From Pseudomonas fluorescens (GTDB lineage Bacteria; Pseudomonadota; Gammaproteobacteria; Pseudomonadales; Pseudomonadaceae): a stretch of DNA of 64,000 nt. Under the pieces are notes generated by a model. That model had not been told where the DNA came from, ran no database searches, and saw only the letters and a program-made list of their open reading frames with translations. Where the stretch lies: contig LR782234.1 of NCBI GenBank assembly GCA_902825215.1, positions 434,001 through 498,000 on the forward strand, in the 5' to 3' direction. Made by a program: the position numbers and the translations under genes. Shown here piece after piece: positions 1 through 14,202 of the stretch (positions within the stretch are counted from its first letter, which is position 1; every line of letters begins with the position of its first letter).

Positions 1-6
1 GAAATT

Positions 7-23
7 TGCCTCGAATAGAGGCA
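7..23 (+). promoter_or_regulatory. Small hairpin in gltB leader
   Basis: TGCCTC (7-12) and GAGGCA (18-23) form a perfect 6-bp stem with a 5-nt loop just before the gltB ribosome binding site GGTGAG (28-33). It could affect translation initiation or be the end of a longer leader outside the window. The function is unknown. Confidence 0.3.
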
Positions 24-42
24 GCCTGGTGAGAAAGTGTCT

Positions 43-4488
<4,446 letters not shown>

Positions 4489-4489
4489 C

Positions 4490-4600
4490 GACGCAGCTGC
4501 AAGTCACTAGCTTCAAGCGACAAGCTGAAGCTAGTGCGCGTTGTACCGGACTAATGTGATTTTCTTGCAGCTTGAAGCTAGTAGCTTGGAGCTGTCGTGT
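4490..4600. repeat. AGCTTGAAGC-type inverted repeat between gltB and gltD
   Basis: Short blocks such as CAAGCTGAAGCTAGT and GCAGCTTGAAGCTAGTAGC recur in both orientations and can fold back on each other. Similar blocks are found at about 45690-45770 and 56501-56585, so this is a dispersed intergenic family and not gene-specific. Sitting inside the gltBD transcript, it may affect the relative expression of the two subunits. Confidence 0.65.
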
Positions 4601-4602
4601 AA

Positions 4603-6033
<1,431 letters not shown>

Positions 6034-6061
6034 CCCCGTCTAGCTGACTGCAATGCAATAC

Positions 6062-6150
6062 CTGTGGGAGCTGGCTTGCCAGCGATAGCATCACCTTGGT
6101 TTACCTGACAAACCGAGTTGTCTGCATCGCTGGCAAGCCAGCTCCCACAG
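6062..6150. repeat. REP pair (GTGGGAGCTGGCTTGCCAGCGAT variant)
   Basis: Two inverted copies of a REP unit face each other around a ~40-bp spacer, in the gltD-hemE intergenic region. Each unit is itself a small palindrome (GCTGGCTTGCCAGC). A second pair of the same variant lies at 51760-51851. The arrangement is that of a REPIN, a non-autonomous mobile element of pseudomonads mobilised by RAYT transposases. No RAYT gene is in this window. Confidence 0.85.
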
Positions 6151-6280
6151 TGTTTTGTGGTGTTGCAAAGTCAGCATTCCAACGTGACAAATTGACCCGA
6201 TAGACAAAAGGCTGACCCACATCCGTGCCTTTTGCCTCGCGCTCTGAGAAAATGCCCGCACTTTTTTTCCGGATGCCGAC

Positions 6281-7348
6281 ATGACTGCCCTGAAGAACGA
6301 CCGCTTCCTCCGTGCCCTGCTCAAGCAACCCGTTGACGTCACCCCTGTGTGGATGATGCGCCAGGCCGGTCGCTATCTGCCGGAGTACCGCGCCAGTCGC
6401 GCCCACGCCGGCGACTTCATGAGCCTGTGCATGAATCCGCAATTCGCCTGCGAAGTCACGATGCAACCGCTCGACCGCTATCCGCAACTGGACGCGGCGA
6501 TCCTGTTTTCCGACATCCTCACCATCCCCGACGCCATGGGCCAAGGCCTGTACTTCGAGACTGGTGAAGGTCCGCGCTTCAAGAAAGTTGTCAGCACCAT
6601 GGCTGACATCGAAGCGCTGCCGATTCCTGATCCGCACAAGGATCTGGGTTATGTGATGGACGCGGTCAGCACCATCCGCCGCGAACTGAACGGCCGCGTA
6701 CCGCTGATCGGTTTCTCCGGCAGCCCGTGGACCCTGGCCACCTACATGGTCGAAGGCGGTTCGTCGAAAGACTTCCGCAAGACCAAAGCGATGCTCTACG
6801 ACAACCCGCAAGCCATGCACCTGTTGCTGGACAAACTGGCGCAGTCGGTGACCTCGTACCTCAACGGCCAGATCATGGCCGGTGCACAAGCGGTGCAGAT
6901 TTTTGATACCTGGGGCGGCAACCTGTCGGCCGCGGCGTATCAGGAATTCTCGCTGGCCTACATGAAGAAAATCGTCAGCGGCCTGATCCGCGAGAACGAT
7001 GGGCGCAAGGTGCCGGTGATCCTCTTCACCAAGAACGGCGGCCTGTGGCTGGAAAGCATCGCCGAGGCCGGCGCCGACGCCCTGGGCCTGGACTGGACCT
7101 GCGACATCGGCAATGCCCGCGCCCGGGTCGGCGCCAAGGTCGCGCTGCAAGGCAACATGGACCCGACCGTGCTCTACGCCAAACCGGAAGCGATCCGCAC
7201 CGAAGTCGGGCGCATTCTGGCCAGCTATGGCAAGGGCAGCGGGCATGTATTCAACCTCGGCCACGGCATCACGCCTGAGGTTGATCCTGAACATGCCGGC
7301 GCATTCCTGCGCGCGGTGCATGAACTGTCGGCGCAGTATCACGAGTAA
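6281..7348 (+). CDS. hemE: Uroporphyrinogen decarboxylase
   Basis: This enzyme decarboxylates the four acetate side chains of uroporphyrinogen III to give coproporphyrinogen III in cytosolic haem biosynthesis. It is full length at 355 aa. The N-terminal signature [14 protein letters not shown] carries the Arg residues that bind substrate carboxylates, and the [15 protein letters not shown] and FNLGHGI motifs typical of the family are present. It is followed by a strong intrinsic terminator. It is separated from gltD by a REP pair and probably has its own promoter. Confidence 0.98.
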   Translation: MTALKNDRFLRALLKQPVDVTPVWMMRQAGRYLPEYRASRAHAGDFMSLCMNPQFACEVTMQPLDRYPQLDAAILFSDILTIPDAMGQGLYFETGEGPRFKKVVSTMADIEALPIPDPHKDLGYVMDAVSTIRRELNGRVPLIGFSGSPWTLATYMVEGGSSKDFRKTKAMLYDNPQAMHLLLDKLAQSVTSYLNGQIMAGAQAVQIFDTWGGNLSAAAYQEFSLAYMKKIVSGLIRENDGRKVPVILFTKNGGLWLESIAEAGADALGLDWTCDIGNARARVGAKVALQGNMDPTVLYAKPEAIRTEVGRILASYGKGSGHVFNLGHGITPEVDPEHAGAFLRAVHELSAQYHE

Positions 7349-7365
7349 TTTTCGCCCAATAAAAA

Positions 7366-7394
7366 AACGCCCGGTTTATGCCGGGCGTTTTTGT
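7366..7394 (+). terminator. Intrinsic terminator after hemE
   Basis: AACGCCCGG (7366-7374) and CCGGGCGTT (7381-7389) form a 9-bp stem with a 6-nt loop and a T-run after it. An A-run precedes it, so it could work on both strands. Confidence 0.9.
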
Positions 7395-7425
7395 TTCCAC
7401 GATTCAACGTCGTACGCAGATCAAT

Positions 7426-7514
7426 TGTAGGAGTGAGCCTGCTCGCGATACGGTGAGTCAGTCGCTGAAAGTGCTGGCTGACCCACCGCTATCGCGAGCA
7501 GGCTCACTCCTACA
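7426..7514. repeat. REP pair (TGTAGGAGTGAGCCTGCTCGC variant)
   Basis: Two inverted REP units sit between the hemE terminator and the 3' end of the MFS gene. The same variant with TAGGAGTGAG recurs at 31139-31227. Confidence 0.85.
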
Positions 7515-7519
7515 AGGGT

Positions 7520-8794
7520 TTAGGCTTTGACACCTTGCAGCGGCGGCAACTTCGCCAGCTTCAACGCCACCCCAAGCGCAATCAGCAACAGCACCCCGAT
7601 GAACAACCCGATCCCGTTCCAGCCTCCGAGATGCCAGAACACCCCACCCGCCGTGCCGGCAATGCTCGACCCGGCGTAATAGCTGAACAGGTACAGCGAC
7701 GATGCCTGGCCTTTGGCCTTGGTCGCGCGGCGGCCGATCCAGCTGCTGGCTACCGAATGCGCGCCGAAGAAGCCGAAGGTAAAAATCAACATGCCGACGA
7801 TGATCAACAGCAGCGGTGCGAACATCGTCAGCGCGAGGCCGACGAACATCAGCGCAATCGTCGCCCAGAGCACTTTGCGCCGCCCCAGTTTGTCGGCCAG
7901 GGAACCGATCTTCGCCGAGCTGTAGATTCCCGACAGGTACACCACCGAGAGCAACCCGACGTACACCTGATCGAGGTGGTACGGCGCTGCCAGCAAGCGA
8001 TAGCCGATGTAGTTGAACAGCGTGACGAACGCGCCCATCAATACAAACGCTTCAAGAAACAGCAGCGGCAGACCGGCGTCGCGAAAGTGCATGGTGAAAC
8101 CATCGAGCAGGCTGCGCGGGTGCAGTGAGCGTGAGCGGAAGTTGCGCGACTCGGGAAGGATCTTCCAGAACACCGCCGCCGCAATCAGCGCCAGGCCGCC
8201 AATCACCAGCATTGCCGTGTGCCAACTGACGAAATCGATCAGCACCCCGGTAATCAGGCGCCCGCTCATCCCGCCAATCGCGTTGCCGGCGATGTACAAG
8301 CCCATCGCCAGACCGATGTGTTGCGGATGAATCTCTTCACTCAAGTAAGTCATCGCCACCGCCGCCAGGCCACTGAGTGACAGGCCGATCAGCGCGCGCA
8401 TGACCAGGACGCCGTGCCAGCTCGGCATCATCGCGCTGGCCATGGTGCACAGCGCAGCGGCGAACAAGGCGGCGACCATCACCGGTTTGCGCCCGACCCG
8501 ATCGGAAATCGGCCCGGTGATCAGCAGACCGAAGGCCAGCATGCCGGTGGCCACCGAAAGGATCAGGCTGCTCTGCGCCGCGTTGATCCCGTATTCATGG
8601 GACAACAGCGGCATCATCGGCTGCACGCAGTAGAGCAAGGCGAAGGTCGCAAAACCGCCGCAGAATAGCGCCAGCACCGTGCGCATGAACGCCGGTGTGC
8701 CTTTTTCGATAAAGATCTCCTGCAGCTCGGCGATGGCATCGTCCGCTGCAGCAGGCGGGACTTCATGGGCTAATGGCGCAACGGCAGTTTTCAC
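7520..8794 (-). CDS. MFS transporter (YnfM-like)
   Basis: This is a 424-aa inner-membrane major facilitator with about 12 hydrophobic segments after a 35-residue cytosolic N-terminus. The loop 2-3 motif GPISDRVGRKP is the MFS motif A signature, and a related GSLADKLGRRK appears in the second half. The overall pattern resembles the YnfM/drug-efflux type of 12-TM porter. The substrate cannot be told from sequence. It is transcribed divergently from the LysR gene at 8914, so that regulator probably controls it. Confidence 0.85.
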   Translation of the reverse strand: MKTAVAPLAHEVPPAAADDAIAELQEIFIEKGTPAFMRTVLALFCGGFATFALLYCVQPMMPLLSHEYGINAAQSSLILSVATGMLAFGLLITGPISDRVGRKPVMVAALFAAALCTMASAMMPSWHGVLVMRALIGLSLSGLAAVAMTYLSEEIHPQHIGLAMGLYIAGNAIGGMSGRLITGVLIDFVSWHTAMLVIGGLALIAAAVFWKILPESRNFRSRSLHPRSLLDGFTMHFRDAGLPLLFLEAFVLMGAFVTLFNYIGYRLLAAPYHLDQVYVGLLSVVYLSGIYSSAKIGSLADKLGRRKVLWATIALMFVGLALTMFAPLLLIIVGMLIFTFGFFGAHSVASSWIGRRATKAKGQASSLYLFSYYAGSSIAGTAGGVFWHLGGWNGIGLFIGVLLLIALGVALKLAKLPPLQGVKA

Positions 8795-8862
8795 TTCAGA
8801 CCTCGGGGGAGCACAGCCAGGCAGGCAATGAAAAAATCATATAGCTGGCTAATGTTTCTATC

Positions 8863-8872
8863 CAATATATTG
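8863..8872. promoter_or_regulatory. Candidate operator in MFS/LysR divergent region
   Basis: CAATATATTG is a perfect 10-bp palindrome in the 119-bp AT-rich space between the two divergent genes. LysR proteins usually bind such intergenic dyads, but no standard T-N11-A box stands out, so this is a weak call. Confidence 0.3.
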
Positions 8873-8913
8873 TTCGACCTGTTTGATAGCTTTCACGACC
8901 TAATGGGAAATCC

Positions 8914-9810
8914 ATGGAACTGCGCCATCTACGCTACTTCATCGCCGTCGCCGAAGAACTGCATTTCGGCCGCGCGGCACAGGTGCTGGGCATTTCCCAG
9001 CCGCCCCTGAGCCAGCAGATTCAGGCGCTGGAGCACGAGGTGGGCGCGCGTCTGTTTGAACGGACCAATCGTCGGGTCGAACTCAGCGAAGCCGGGCGGC
9101 TGTTTCTACAGGAGGCGCGGTTGGCGCTGGCGCAGGTCGATAAGGCCGCCGATGTCGCACGTCGAGCGCAGTTGGGGGAACTGGGCGAATTGAAGATCGG
9201 CTTCACCTCGTCGGCGCCGTTCAACTCGACGATTCCGCAGGCGATCTTTGCCTTTCGCCAGCGTTTCCCTGCGGTGCATCTGAACTTGCGGGAGATGAGC
9301 AGCACCATGGTCGCTGATGCATTGGTCGACGAATCGATCGAAGTCGGCATCATGCGTCCGCTGGGATTGCCGGACTCGTTGAGCGTGGTCGAATTGATGC
9401 GCGAGCCGTTGGTCGCGGTACTCAGTTCCACGCATCCATTGACGCAGGGCTCCGAGCAAGGGCTGTTTCTCTCGGCACTGGCGCTGGAACCGTTCGTATT
9501 TTTTCCGCGCAGTTATGGCAGCGGCTTGTACGCGCAGTTATTAAGCCTGGCCCGAGACGCCGGGTTCAGCCCGCACTTCGCCCAAGAGGCCGGCGAGGCG
9601 ATGACCATCATCGGCCTGGTTGCTGCGGGCCTTGGGGTTTCGGTGCTGCCGGCGTCCTATCAGCGGATGCGCATCGACGGCGTGGTCTACCGCCCGCTGC
9701 TCGATCCGCAAGCGATTTCGGCGGTGTGGCTGGTACAACGCAAAGATCAGAAATCCCCGATGGCCAAGGCATTTGTTGAACTGCTGACGCACAAGGTCGA
9801 CTCTTTGTGA
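8914..9810 (+). CDS. LysR-family transcriptional regulator
   Basis: This 298-aa protein starts with a typical LysR winged helix-turn-helix at residues 1-60 (MELRHLRYF, AAQVLGISQPPLSQQI). A linker helix and a substrate-binding domain at about 90-290 follow (GELKIGF...). GGGA lies a few bases before ATG 8914. LysR regulators commonly control the divergently transcribed neighbour and themselves, so the MFS transporter at 7520-8794 is the likely target. The effector is unknown. Confidence 0.9.
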   Translation: MELRHLRYFIAVAEELHFGRAAQVLGISQPPLSQQIQALEHEVGARLFERTNRRVELSEAGRLFLQEARLALAQVDKAADVARRAQLGELGELKIGFTSSAPFNSTIPQAIFAFRQRFPAVHLNLREMSSTMVADALVDESIEVGIMRPLGLPDSLSVVELMREPLVAVLSSTHPLTQGSEQGLFLSALALEPFVFFPRSYGSGLYAQLLSLARDAGFSPHFAQEAGEAMTIIGLVAAGLGVSVLPASYQRMRIDGVVYRPLLDPQAISAVWLVQRKDQKSPMAKAFVELLTHKVDSL

Positions 9811-9824
9811 GGGCTTCCGGCCTT

Positions 9825-9890
9825 TTCGCGAGCAGGCTCGCTCCCACTTTGGAATGCGATCCCCTGTGGGAGCGAGCCTGCTCGCGAAGG
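9825..9890. repeat. REP pair (GTGGGAGCGAGCCTGCTCGCGAA variant)
   Basis: Two inverted REP units only 18 bp apart lie between the convergent LysR and 9914 genes. This is the most frequent variant in the window (also 15880, 25692, 43680, 57453). Confidence 0.85.
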
Positions 9891-9913
9891 CGTCCGCCCA
9901 AACACCATCGCCT

Positions 9914-10351
9914 TCAGGGCAACCGCACCAGATCCCCCTTCAGCGCCACCCGCGTCACGAAAATCCCCGCCCTACACTCGTAGGTATTCATATCCTTGCG
10001 CACATGCTGGTCGTAATAACTGACGATATTGACCACCGCATTCGCCCCGACACGCTTGGCATCGGCCTGCAACTTGATCAGATTCGACTGCAACACCCAC
10101 TCGCAGGAATGGTGATCGCTCTTGTTGAAACCACTGGTCTTCAGATCACTGACCACGCCGCGCCGCAGCAACTGCTGAGTGCCCTGCGGCCCGTTGCCGA
10201 TCAGGTAGAACTTCACACTGCCATCCAGCCGCCCGGCGCGAATCGCATCCGACAGCACGGTTTCGAAGGGCATGTACATCAGATTGGTGGCGTGGCTGGC
10301 GCTGGGCAGTAGCGCGAAAAGTGCGCCGGCGATCAGGGCTTTCACTTGCAT
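9914..10351 (-). CDS. Uncharacterised exported protein, paralogue of 10962 C-terminus
   Basis: Function unknown. This 145-aa protein has a signal peptide (about 1-22, ending SHA) and should be periplasmic. The mature part matches the last ~110 residues of the lipoprotein at 10962-11765: both have LDGSVKFYL, NKSD followed by C-x-W-x-LQS, ANAV-x-NI and CRAG-x5-VAL-x-GDL. Cys83 and Cys126 are conserved in both and could form a disulfide. The ANAVVNI pattern recalls YbjQ/RcsF-like small domains, but this is only an impression. I chose ATG 10351 because AAGGAG precedes it by 6 nt; the upstream ATG 10357 abuts the GGAG. Database copies are sometimes labelled as excinuclease-related, which nothing here supports. 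Confidence 0.75.
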   Translation of the reverse strand: MQVKALIAGALFALLPSASHATNLMYMPFETVLSDAIRAGRLDGSVKFYLIGNGPQGTQQLLRRGVVSDLKTSGFNKSDHHSCEWVLQSNLIKLQADAKRVGANAVVNIVSYYDQHVRKDMNTYECRAGIFVTRVALKGDLVRLP

Positions 10352-10614
10352 GGTCATCTCCTTGACGGTGAAAGAGAACCGCGAGTGCAGGGCTGATTGG
10401 CTCGCCGTTCAAGCAGGCGCGGTGCGACGGCCTGTCAGGACGAGTGTAGATGCTGAAACGAGCAGGGCGCCGAATGGTCCCCTTGTGGCGAGAAAATTTA
10501 TCCTCGCGTTATCGCGGATTTAAGGTGATTGCGATCTGGACTACACAGGGTCAGTGCATTCCCTACGAAACCTTCAGAAGTGAGTGCCTTGTGTGAATAA
10601 CCTAAGGACGCTAA

Positions 10615-10644
10615 TTTTCTTGATGCCAGAAATCATCAAGAAAA
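10615..10644. promoter_or_regulatory. 11-bp inverted repeat before antitoxin-like remnant
   Basis: TTTTCTTGATG (10615-10625) and CATCAAGAAAA (10634-10644) are perfect inverted arms around an 8-bp spacer, ending 3 bp before the ATG at 10648. The position fits an autoregulatory operator of a toxin-antitoxin-type gene. It could alternatively act as a terminator for minus-strand transcription. Confidence 0.4.
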
Positions 10645-10647
10645 AAC

Positions 10648-10851
10648 ATGATCGAAAAATTCACGAACTGGGACTCTATCGATTATTTGAAAACTGAAGA
10701 GGACTTGGTGACCTATCTTGAGATTTGCCTGGATGAAGCAGGGGGAGATCTTCGGTTCATCGCCAAAGTGCACGGGACGATTGCCCGTGCCCGCCTCAGG
10801 ATGTCGGGCGACGCCCAAAAGTTGTCCCGCAAGGGGCTTGTGAGACTCTGA
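10648..10851 (+). pseudogene. Truncated HigA-type addiction-module antitoxin
   Basis: This 67-aa reading frame has the layout of the small antitoxins paired with RelE/HigB-like killer proteins: a start like WDSIDYLKTEEDLVTYLE, then LRFIAKVHGTIARAR, where the family has a helix-turn-helix (usually ending in LSREGLYKALS and a further ~25 residues). Here the helix-turn-helix is poorly preserved (KLSRKGLVRL) and translation stops before the usual C-terminus. A +1 shift gives GDQPS, resembling the GNPSFATV tail of intact members, so a frameshift is possible. No toxin gene is upstream. I read it as a decayed antitoxin, with a short functional protein as the alternative. Confidence 0.5.
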
Positions 10852-10920
10852 GGATCCTGGGTGACCAGCCATCGCAGAGCCAGACAGGTAAGCGGCGATG
10901 ACAAGCCAACCTGTTTGTGA

Positions 10921-10946
10921 AAGGGCGCCGAAAGGCGCCCTTTGTC
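10921..10946. terminator. Bidirectional hairpin terminator
   Basis: GGGCGCC and GGCGCCC flank a GAAA loop (stem about 10923-10940), with T-rich sequence on the + side. It lies just beyond the stop of the minus-strand lipoprotein gene (10962) and could end that transcript, and possibly the APE unit upstream of it. Confidence 0.7.
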
Positions 10947-10961
10947 GTTTCTACAATCCAC

Positions 10962-11765
10962 TCAATCGACGTGCGCCAGATCCCCGCGCAACGCGACGCT
11001 CGACACCAAAGTCCCGGCACGGCACTGGAATTTTTCGGTGTCTTTGTACAGGTCGCGCTGGTCGACGCTGGCGATGTTGATCACGGCGTTGGCGTCGGCG
11101 TTTTTCGCGGCGTTCTGCAGGGTGGCCAAGGCTGATTGCAGAGCCCAGAAGCAGGCGTCTTCGTCCGACTTGTTCGAGCCGTTGGTCTTGCGACTGCTGC
11201 TTACGGTGTCGAGTTTGCGCACTTGCTTGGGCAGGGTTTCGCCGGCCAGGTAGAACTTCACGCTGCCGTCGAGCAGGCCGGCGTCGGTGGCGCGTTTGAC
11301 GCCTTCGCGGAAGCTCAGGTAGGTCGGCTCGTCAGCGCCCTGTTTGATGATGCCGAGGTTGTTGACGGCTTCGATGTCCGGATTGATCGACAGTTCTTTG
11401 AGCACATTGTCGCGCAGGCGGTTGACCCAGCGGTTGTAGTTGCCGTGGATCTTGCCGTCCTTGGCATTGAGGCCGTAGCTGCTGCGGTAGTCGATCTCGA
11501 ACGAGGTCGGGGTGAACGGAATATCGACTTCGGCGTGATGACGACCCCGTACGGTGATCGCCGCTTTGATCATGCCCGGGCGCACCGATTGCACCACCCA
11601 TTGCCGATCATTGAGCGCAGTGACGATCGCGCGGCTCATCTGTTGCTGGGTGAAGCCCAGGTTCGGCGAAAATTCTTCCCTGGCGTTGTACACCGGTTTG
11701 CTGGTGCAACCGCCGAGCACAACGATCAGTGCCAACAGAGCGGCGATGCGGTGAAACTGAGTCAT
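10962..11765 (-). CDS. Uncharacterised lipoprotein at the end of the APE operon
   Basis: This 267-aa protein has a lipoprotein signal with lipobox LGGC (lipidated Cys20). It has two parts: an N-terminal ~130-residue region (FTQQQMSRAIVTAL..., alternating strands) and a C-terminal region at about 150-267 that is homologous to the whole mature protein of 9914-10351, with conserved Cys205 and Cys248. Function is unknown. ATG 11765 has GGAG 8 nt upstream; the GTG at 11774 is less favoured. It begins 25 bp after the last APE ketosynthase with no terminator between, so it is probably co-transcribed. A terminator follows it. Confidence 0.75.
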   Translation of the reverse strand: MTQFHRIAALLALIVVLGGCTSKPVYNAREEFSPNLGFTQQQMSRAIVTALNDRQWVVQSVRPGMIKAAITVRGRHHAEVDIPFTPTSFEIDYRSSYGLNAKDGKIHGNYNRWVNRLRDNVLKELSINPDIEAVNNLGIIKQGADEPTYLSFREGVKRATDAGLLDGSVKFYLAGETLPKQVRKLDTVSSSRKTNGSNKSDEDACFWALQSALATLQNAAKNADANAVINIASVDQRDLYKDTEKFQCRAGTLVSSVALRGDLAHVD

Positions 11766-11790
11766 TCCCTTCACTCCAAACGTCTTGCGG

Positions 11791-13017
11791 TCAGTGCCAG
11801 CGGCGGAAAATCAACGAGGTGTTGACGCCACCAAAAGCGAAATTGTTGTTCATCACGTAGTCGTGATGCATCTGGCGGAATTCGCCGCGCAGGTAATCGA
11901 GTTTGCCGCAGTGCGGATCGACCTCGTCGAGGTTGAACGTGTGCACGTACAGGTCGCGGTTGAGCATTTCGATGCTGAACCACGACTCCAGCGCGCCGCA
12001 GGCGCCAAGGGTGTGGCCGAGAAAACTCTTCTGCGAGCTGATCGGCATGCGTTCGCCGAACAAACTGCTGGTTGCCAGTGTTTCGGCAATGTCGCCCTGT
12101 TCTGTAGCCGTGCCGTGACCATTTACATAACCGATCGCATCCGGCGTCAGCCCGGCGTCTTCCAGCGCCAGCTCCATGGCGCGGCGCATGGTCACTTGTT
12201 CGGGGCGTGTGGTGTGCTGCCCGTCGGCATTACTGCCGAAACCGACGATCTCGGCATGGATGCGTGCGCCACGGGCGAGGGCGTGTTCCAGTTCTTCAAG
12301 GACCAGCATGCCGCCGCCTTCACCGATGACCAGACCGTCGCGGCCCTTGTCATATGGGCGCGGGCTGGTCTGCGGGGCATCGTTCTTCAGGCTGGTGGCG
12401 TAGAGCGCGTCGAAGACCATGGCTTCGGTCGGGCACAGCTCTTCAGCGCCGCCGGCGAGCATCAGCGGCAGGCGACCGAACTTGATCGCTTCATAGGCGT
12501 AGCCGATGCCCTGGCTGCCACTGGTGCAGGCGCTGGAAGTCGGGATCAAGCGGCCGGTGAGGCCGAAAAAGATGCTGATGTTGGCCGCCGTGGTGTGCGG
12601 CATCATCCGCACGTAGGAATTGGCGTTGAGCCCCTCGGCCACCGAGTTGAGCAACATGTTGCCGAACGCCTTGATCTCATCGGTGCTGCCGGTGGACGAA
12701 CCGCACGCGACGCCCATGCGCCCGTCCTTGATCGATTCGTTGCCGAGCAGCCCGGCATCGGCCAAGGCTCTTTCCGAGGCACCGACCGCCAGCCGCGAAA
12801 CCCGGCCCATGCTGCGCAGTTGCTTGCGCGTCCAGTGTGCCGGCACTACGAAGTCGTCGATGGGGCCGGCAAGACGCGTGTTCAGTTCGCTGAAGCGGTC
12901 CCACTCGTGCATGCGGCGGATGCCGCTGCGGTTGGCGGCGAAATGGCCAGCAATGGTGTCCCAGTCGCTGCCCAGGGAGGTGATGCCGGCCATGCCGGTG
13001 ACGACGACGCGCTTCAT
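11791..13017 (-). CDS. apeR: APE beta-ketoacyl-ACP synthase (FabF-like, ApeR type)
   Basis: This 408-aa condensing enzyme extends the acyl chain on ACP with malonyl units. The KAS II triad is visible: the Cys of SSACTSG, the His of HGTATEQGD and the His of GHTLGACGA. It is the last core gene of the aryl polyene operon and matches the position of ApeR in the enterobacterial set. ATG 13017 shares one base with the stop of the ketoreductase (TGATG) and has GGAGG 9 nt upstream; the ORF can be read from GTG 13023, but that lies closer to the same GGAGG. The specific step (initiation or extension) is inferred. Confidence 0.9.
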   Translation of the reverse strand: MKRVVVTGMAGITSLGSDWDTIAGHFAANRSGIRRMHEWDRFSELNTRLAGPIDDFVVPAHWTRKQLRSMGRVSRLAVGASERALADAGLLGNESIKDGRMGVACGSSTGSTDEIKAFGNMLLNSVAEGLNANSYVRMMPHTTAANISIFFGLTGRLIPTSSACTSGSQGIGYAYEAIKFGRLPLMLAGGAEELCPTEAMVFDALYATSLKNDAPQTSPRPYDKGRDGLVIGEGGGMLVLEELEHALARGARIHAEIVGFGSNADGQHTTRPEQVTMRRAMELALEDAGLTPDAIGYVNGHGTATEQGDIAETLATSSLFGERMPISSQKSFLGHTLGACGALESWFSIEMLNRDLYVHTFNLDEVDPHCGKLDYLRGEFRQMHHDYVMNNNFAFGGVNTSLIFRRWH

Positions 13018-13745
13018 CAGCACAAGCCTCCGTTGACCGCCAGCACCTGACGGGTGATGTACGAGGCTTCCGCCGACATCAGGAAATTCACCGCAGCGGC
13101 CACCTCTTCCGGGGTGCCCATGCGTTGCGCGGGGATCATTTTCATCAGCTCTTCCACCGGCACGTTTTCATCGAGCATCGCCGTGTCGATCAGGCCCGGG
13201 GCGACACAGTTAACGGTGATTTTGCGCTTGCCCAGCTCGATCGCCAATGCCTTCGCCGCGCCGATCACGCCCGCCTTGGAGGCGCTGTAATTGACTTGAC
13301 CGCGGTTGCCGATCAGCCCGGACACTGAAGTGATGCAGACAATCCGCCCAGCGGCGCGGCGGCGAATCATCGGCATCATCACCGGGTGTAGCACGTTGTA
13401 GAAGCCATCGAGATTGGTGCGCAACACCACGTCCCAATCGTCATCGCTGAGCGCGGGAAAGGCGCCGTCGCGGGTGAGGCCGGCATTGAGCACCACGCCG
13501 TAATAGGCGCCATGGGTTTCGACGTCGGCTTCGAGAATGGCTTTGCAGGTTTCGCGCTCAGCCACATCGAATTGCAGGATGCGTGCGTTGCGCCCCAGCG
13601 CTTGGATTTGCGCCTGAACCGCTTGCGCTTCAGCCATGCCGCTACGGCAATGCAGGACGATATCGTGCCCGGCCTGCGCCAGACGCAGGGCAATGGCGCG
13701 GCCGATGCCACGGCTGGAGCCGGTGACCAGTACCGATTCAGTCAT
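13017..13745 (-). CDS. apeQ: APE 3-oxoacyl-ACP reductase (FabG-like)
   Basis: This 242-aa classical short-chain dehydrogenase reduces the 3-oxoacyl-ACP formed in each polyene elongation round. The NADPH-binding TGSSRGIG sits at residues 8-15, the NAG motif follows, and the catalytic Ser/Tyr/Lys lie in ITSVSG and NYSASKAG. It overlaps the dehydratase gene by 8 bp. I started it at ATG 13745 (MTESVLVTGSS) because the upstream frame only adds a non-homologous tail. Confidence 0.92.
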   Translation of the reverse strand: MTESVLVTGSSRGIGRAIALRLAQAGHDIVLHCRSGMAEAQAVQAQIQALGRNARILQFDVAERETCKAILEADVETHGAYYGVVLNAGLTRDGAFPALSDDDWDVVLRTNLDGFYNVLHPVMMPMIRRRAAGRIVCITSVSGLIGNRGQVNYSASKAGVIGAAKALAIELGKRKITVNCVAPGLIDTAMLDENVPVEELMKMIPAQRMGTPEEVAAAVNFLMSAEASYITRQVLAVNGGLC

Positions 13746-14202
13746 CGTTCGACTCCTTGGTTTGTTGCAGATATTGGGTGGCCTGCGGCGGACGAAACAC
13801 ATTCAGCCGCGCACTGGCATGGATGCCCTCGCCGTGAATGTGGCATTCGAACACGCCCATGCCGTTGTCATCTTCCAGCGAACGCAGGCCGTGGACGGTC
13901 AGTTCGCTGCCGGCAGGAAAAGCTTCGACGTTGCACTCGAACTTGCGTGTGCCGAGCAGAAAACCCAGCTCCACCGGATTGCCTTTTTGCCGTGCGTGGC
14001 AGCCGGCGAACGCGGCGACGCTTTGCGCCATCAGCTCGACTCCCACCCACGCCGGCAGGCTGCCGTCGGCAAGGTTGAACAGGCCATCCGGCTTAACCGT
14101 GAGGCGGGTGAAAATCTGCTCATCGTCGAAACGCTCGATCGCGTCGATCAGAATCATGTCGCCGGCATGCGGCAGCAGTTCGGCGAGCGGCCAGGGGGTC
14201 AT
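13738..14202 (-). CDS. apeP: APE 3-hydroxyacyl-ACP dehydratase (hotdog fold)
   Basis: This 154-aa FabZ/FabA-like hotdog protein dehydrates 3-hydroxyacyl-ACP to the trans-2-enoyl form. Because the operon has no enoyl reductase, the double bonds stay and build the conjugated polyene. LLPHAGDMILID near residue 12 carries the expected catalytic His, and the helix GVELMAQSVAAFAG carries the acidic partner. Its start overlaps the stop of the preceding ketosynthase by ATGA. Confidence 0.85.
   Translation of the reverse strand: MTPWPLAELLPHAGDMILIDAIERFDDEQIFTRLTVKPDGLFNLADGSLPAWVGVELMAQSVAAFAGCHARQKGNPVELGFLLGTRKFECNVEAFPAGSELTVHGLRSLEDDNGMGVFECHIHGEGIHASARLNVFRPPQATQYLQQTKESNDD

Noticed and set aside
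10636..10961. Minus-strand small frames over the antitoxin remnant
   Set aside because: They have no ribosome sites or recognisable motifs, and they end within the antitoxin frame.
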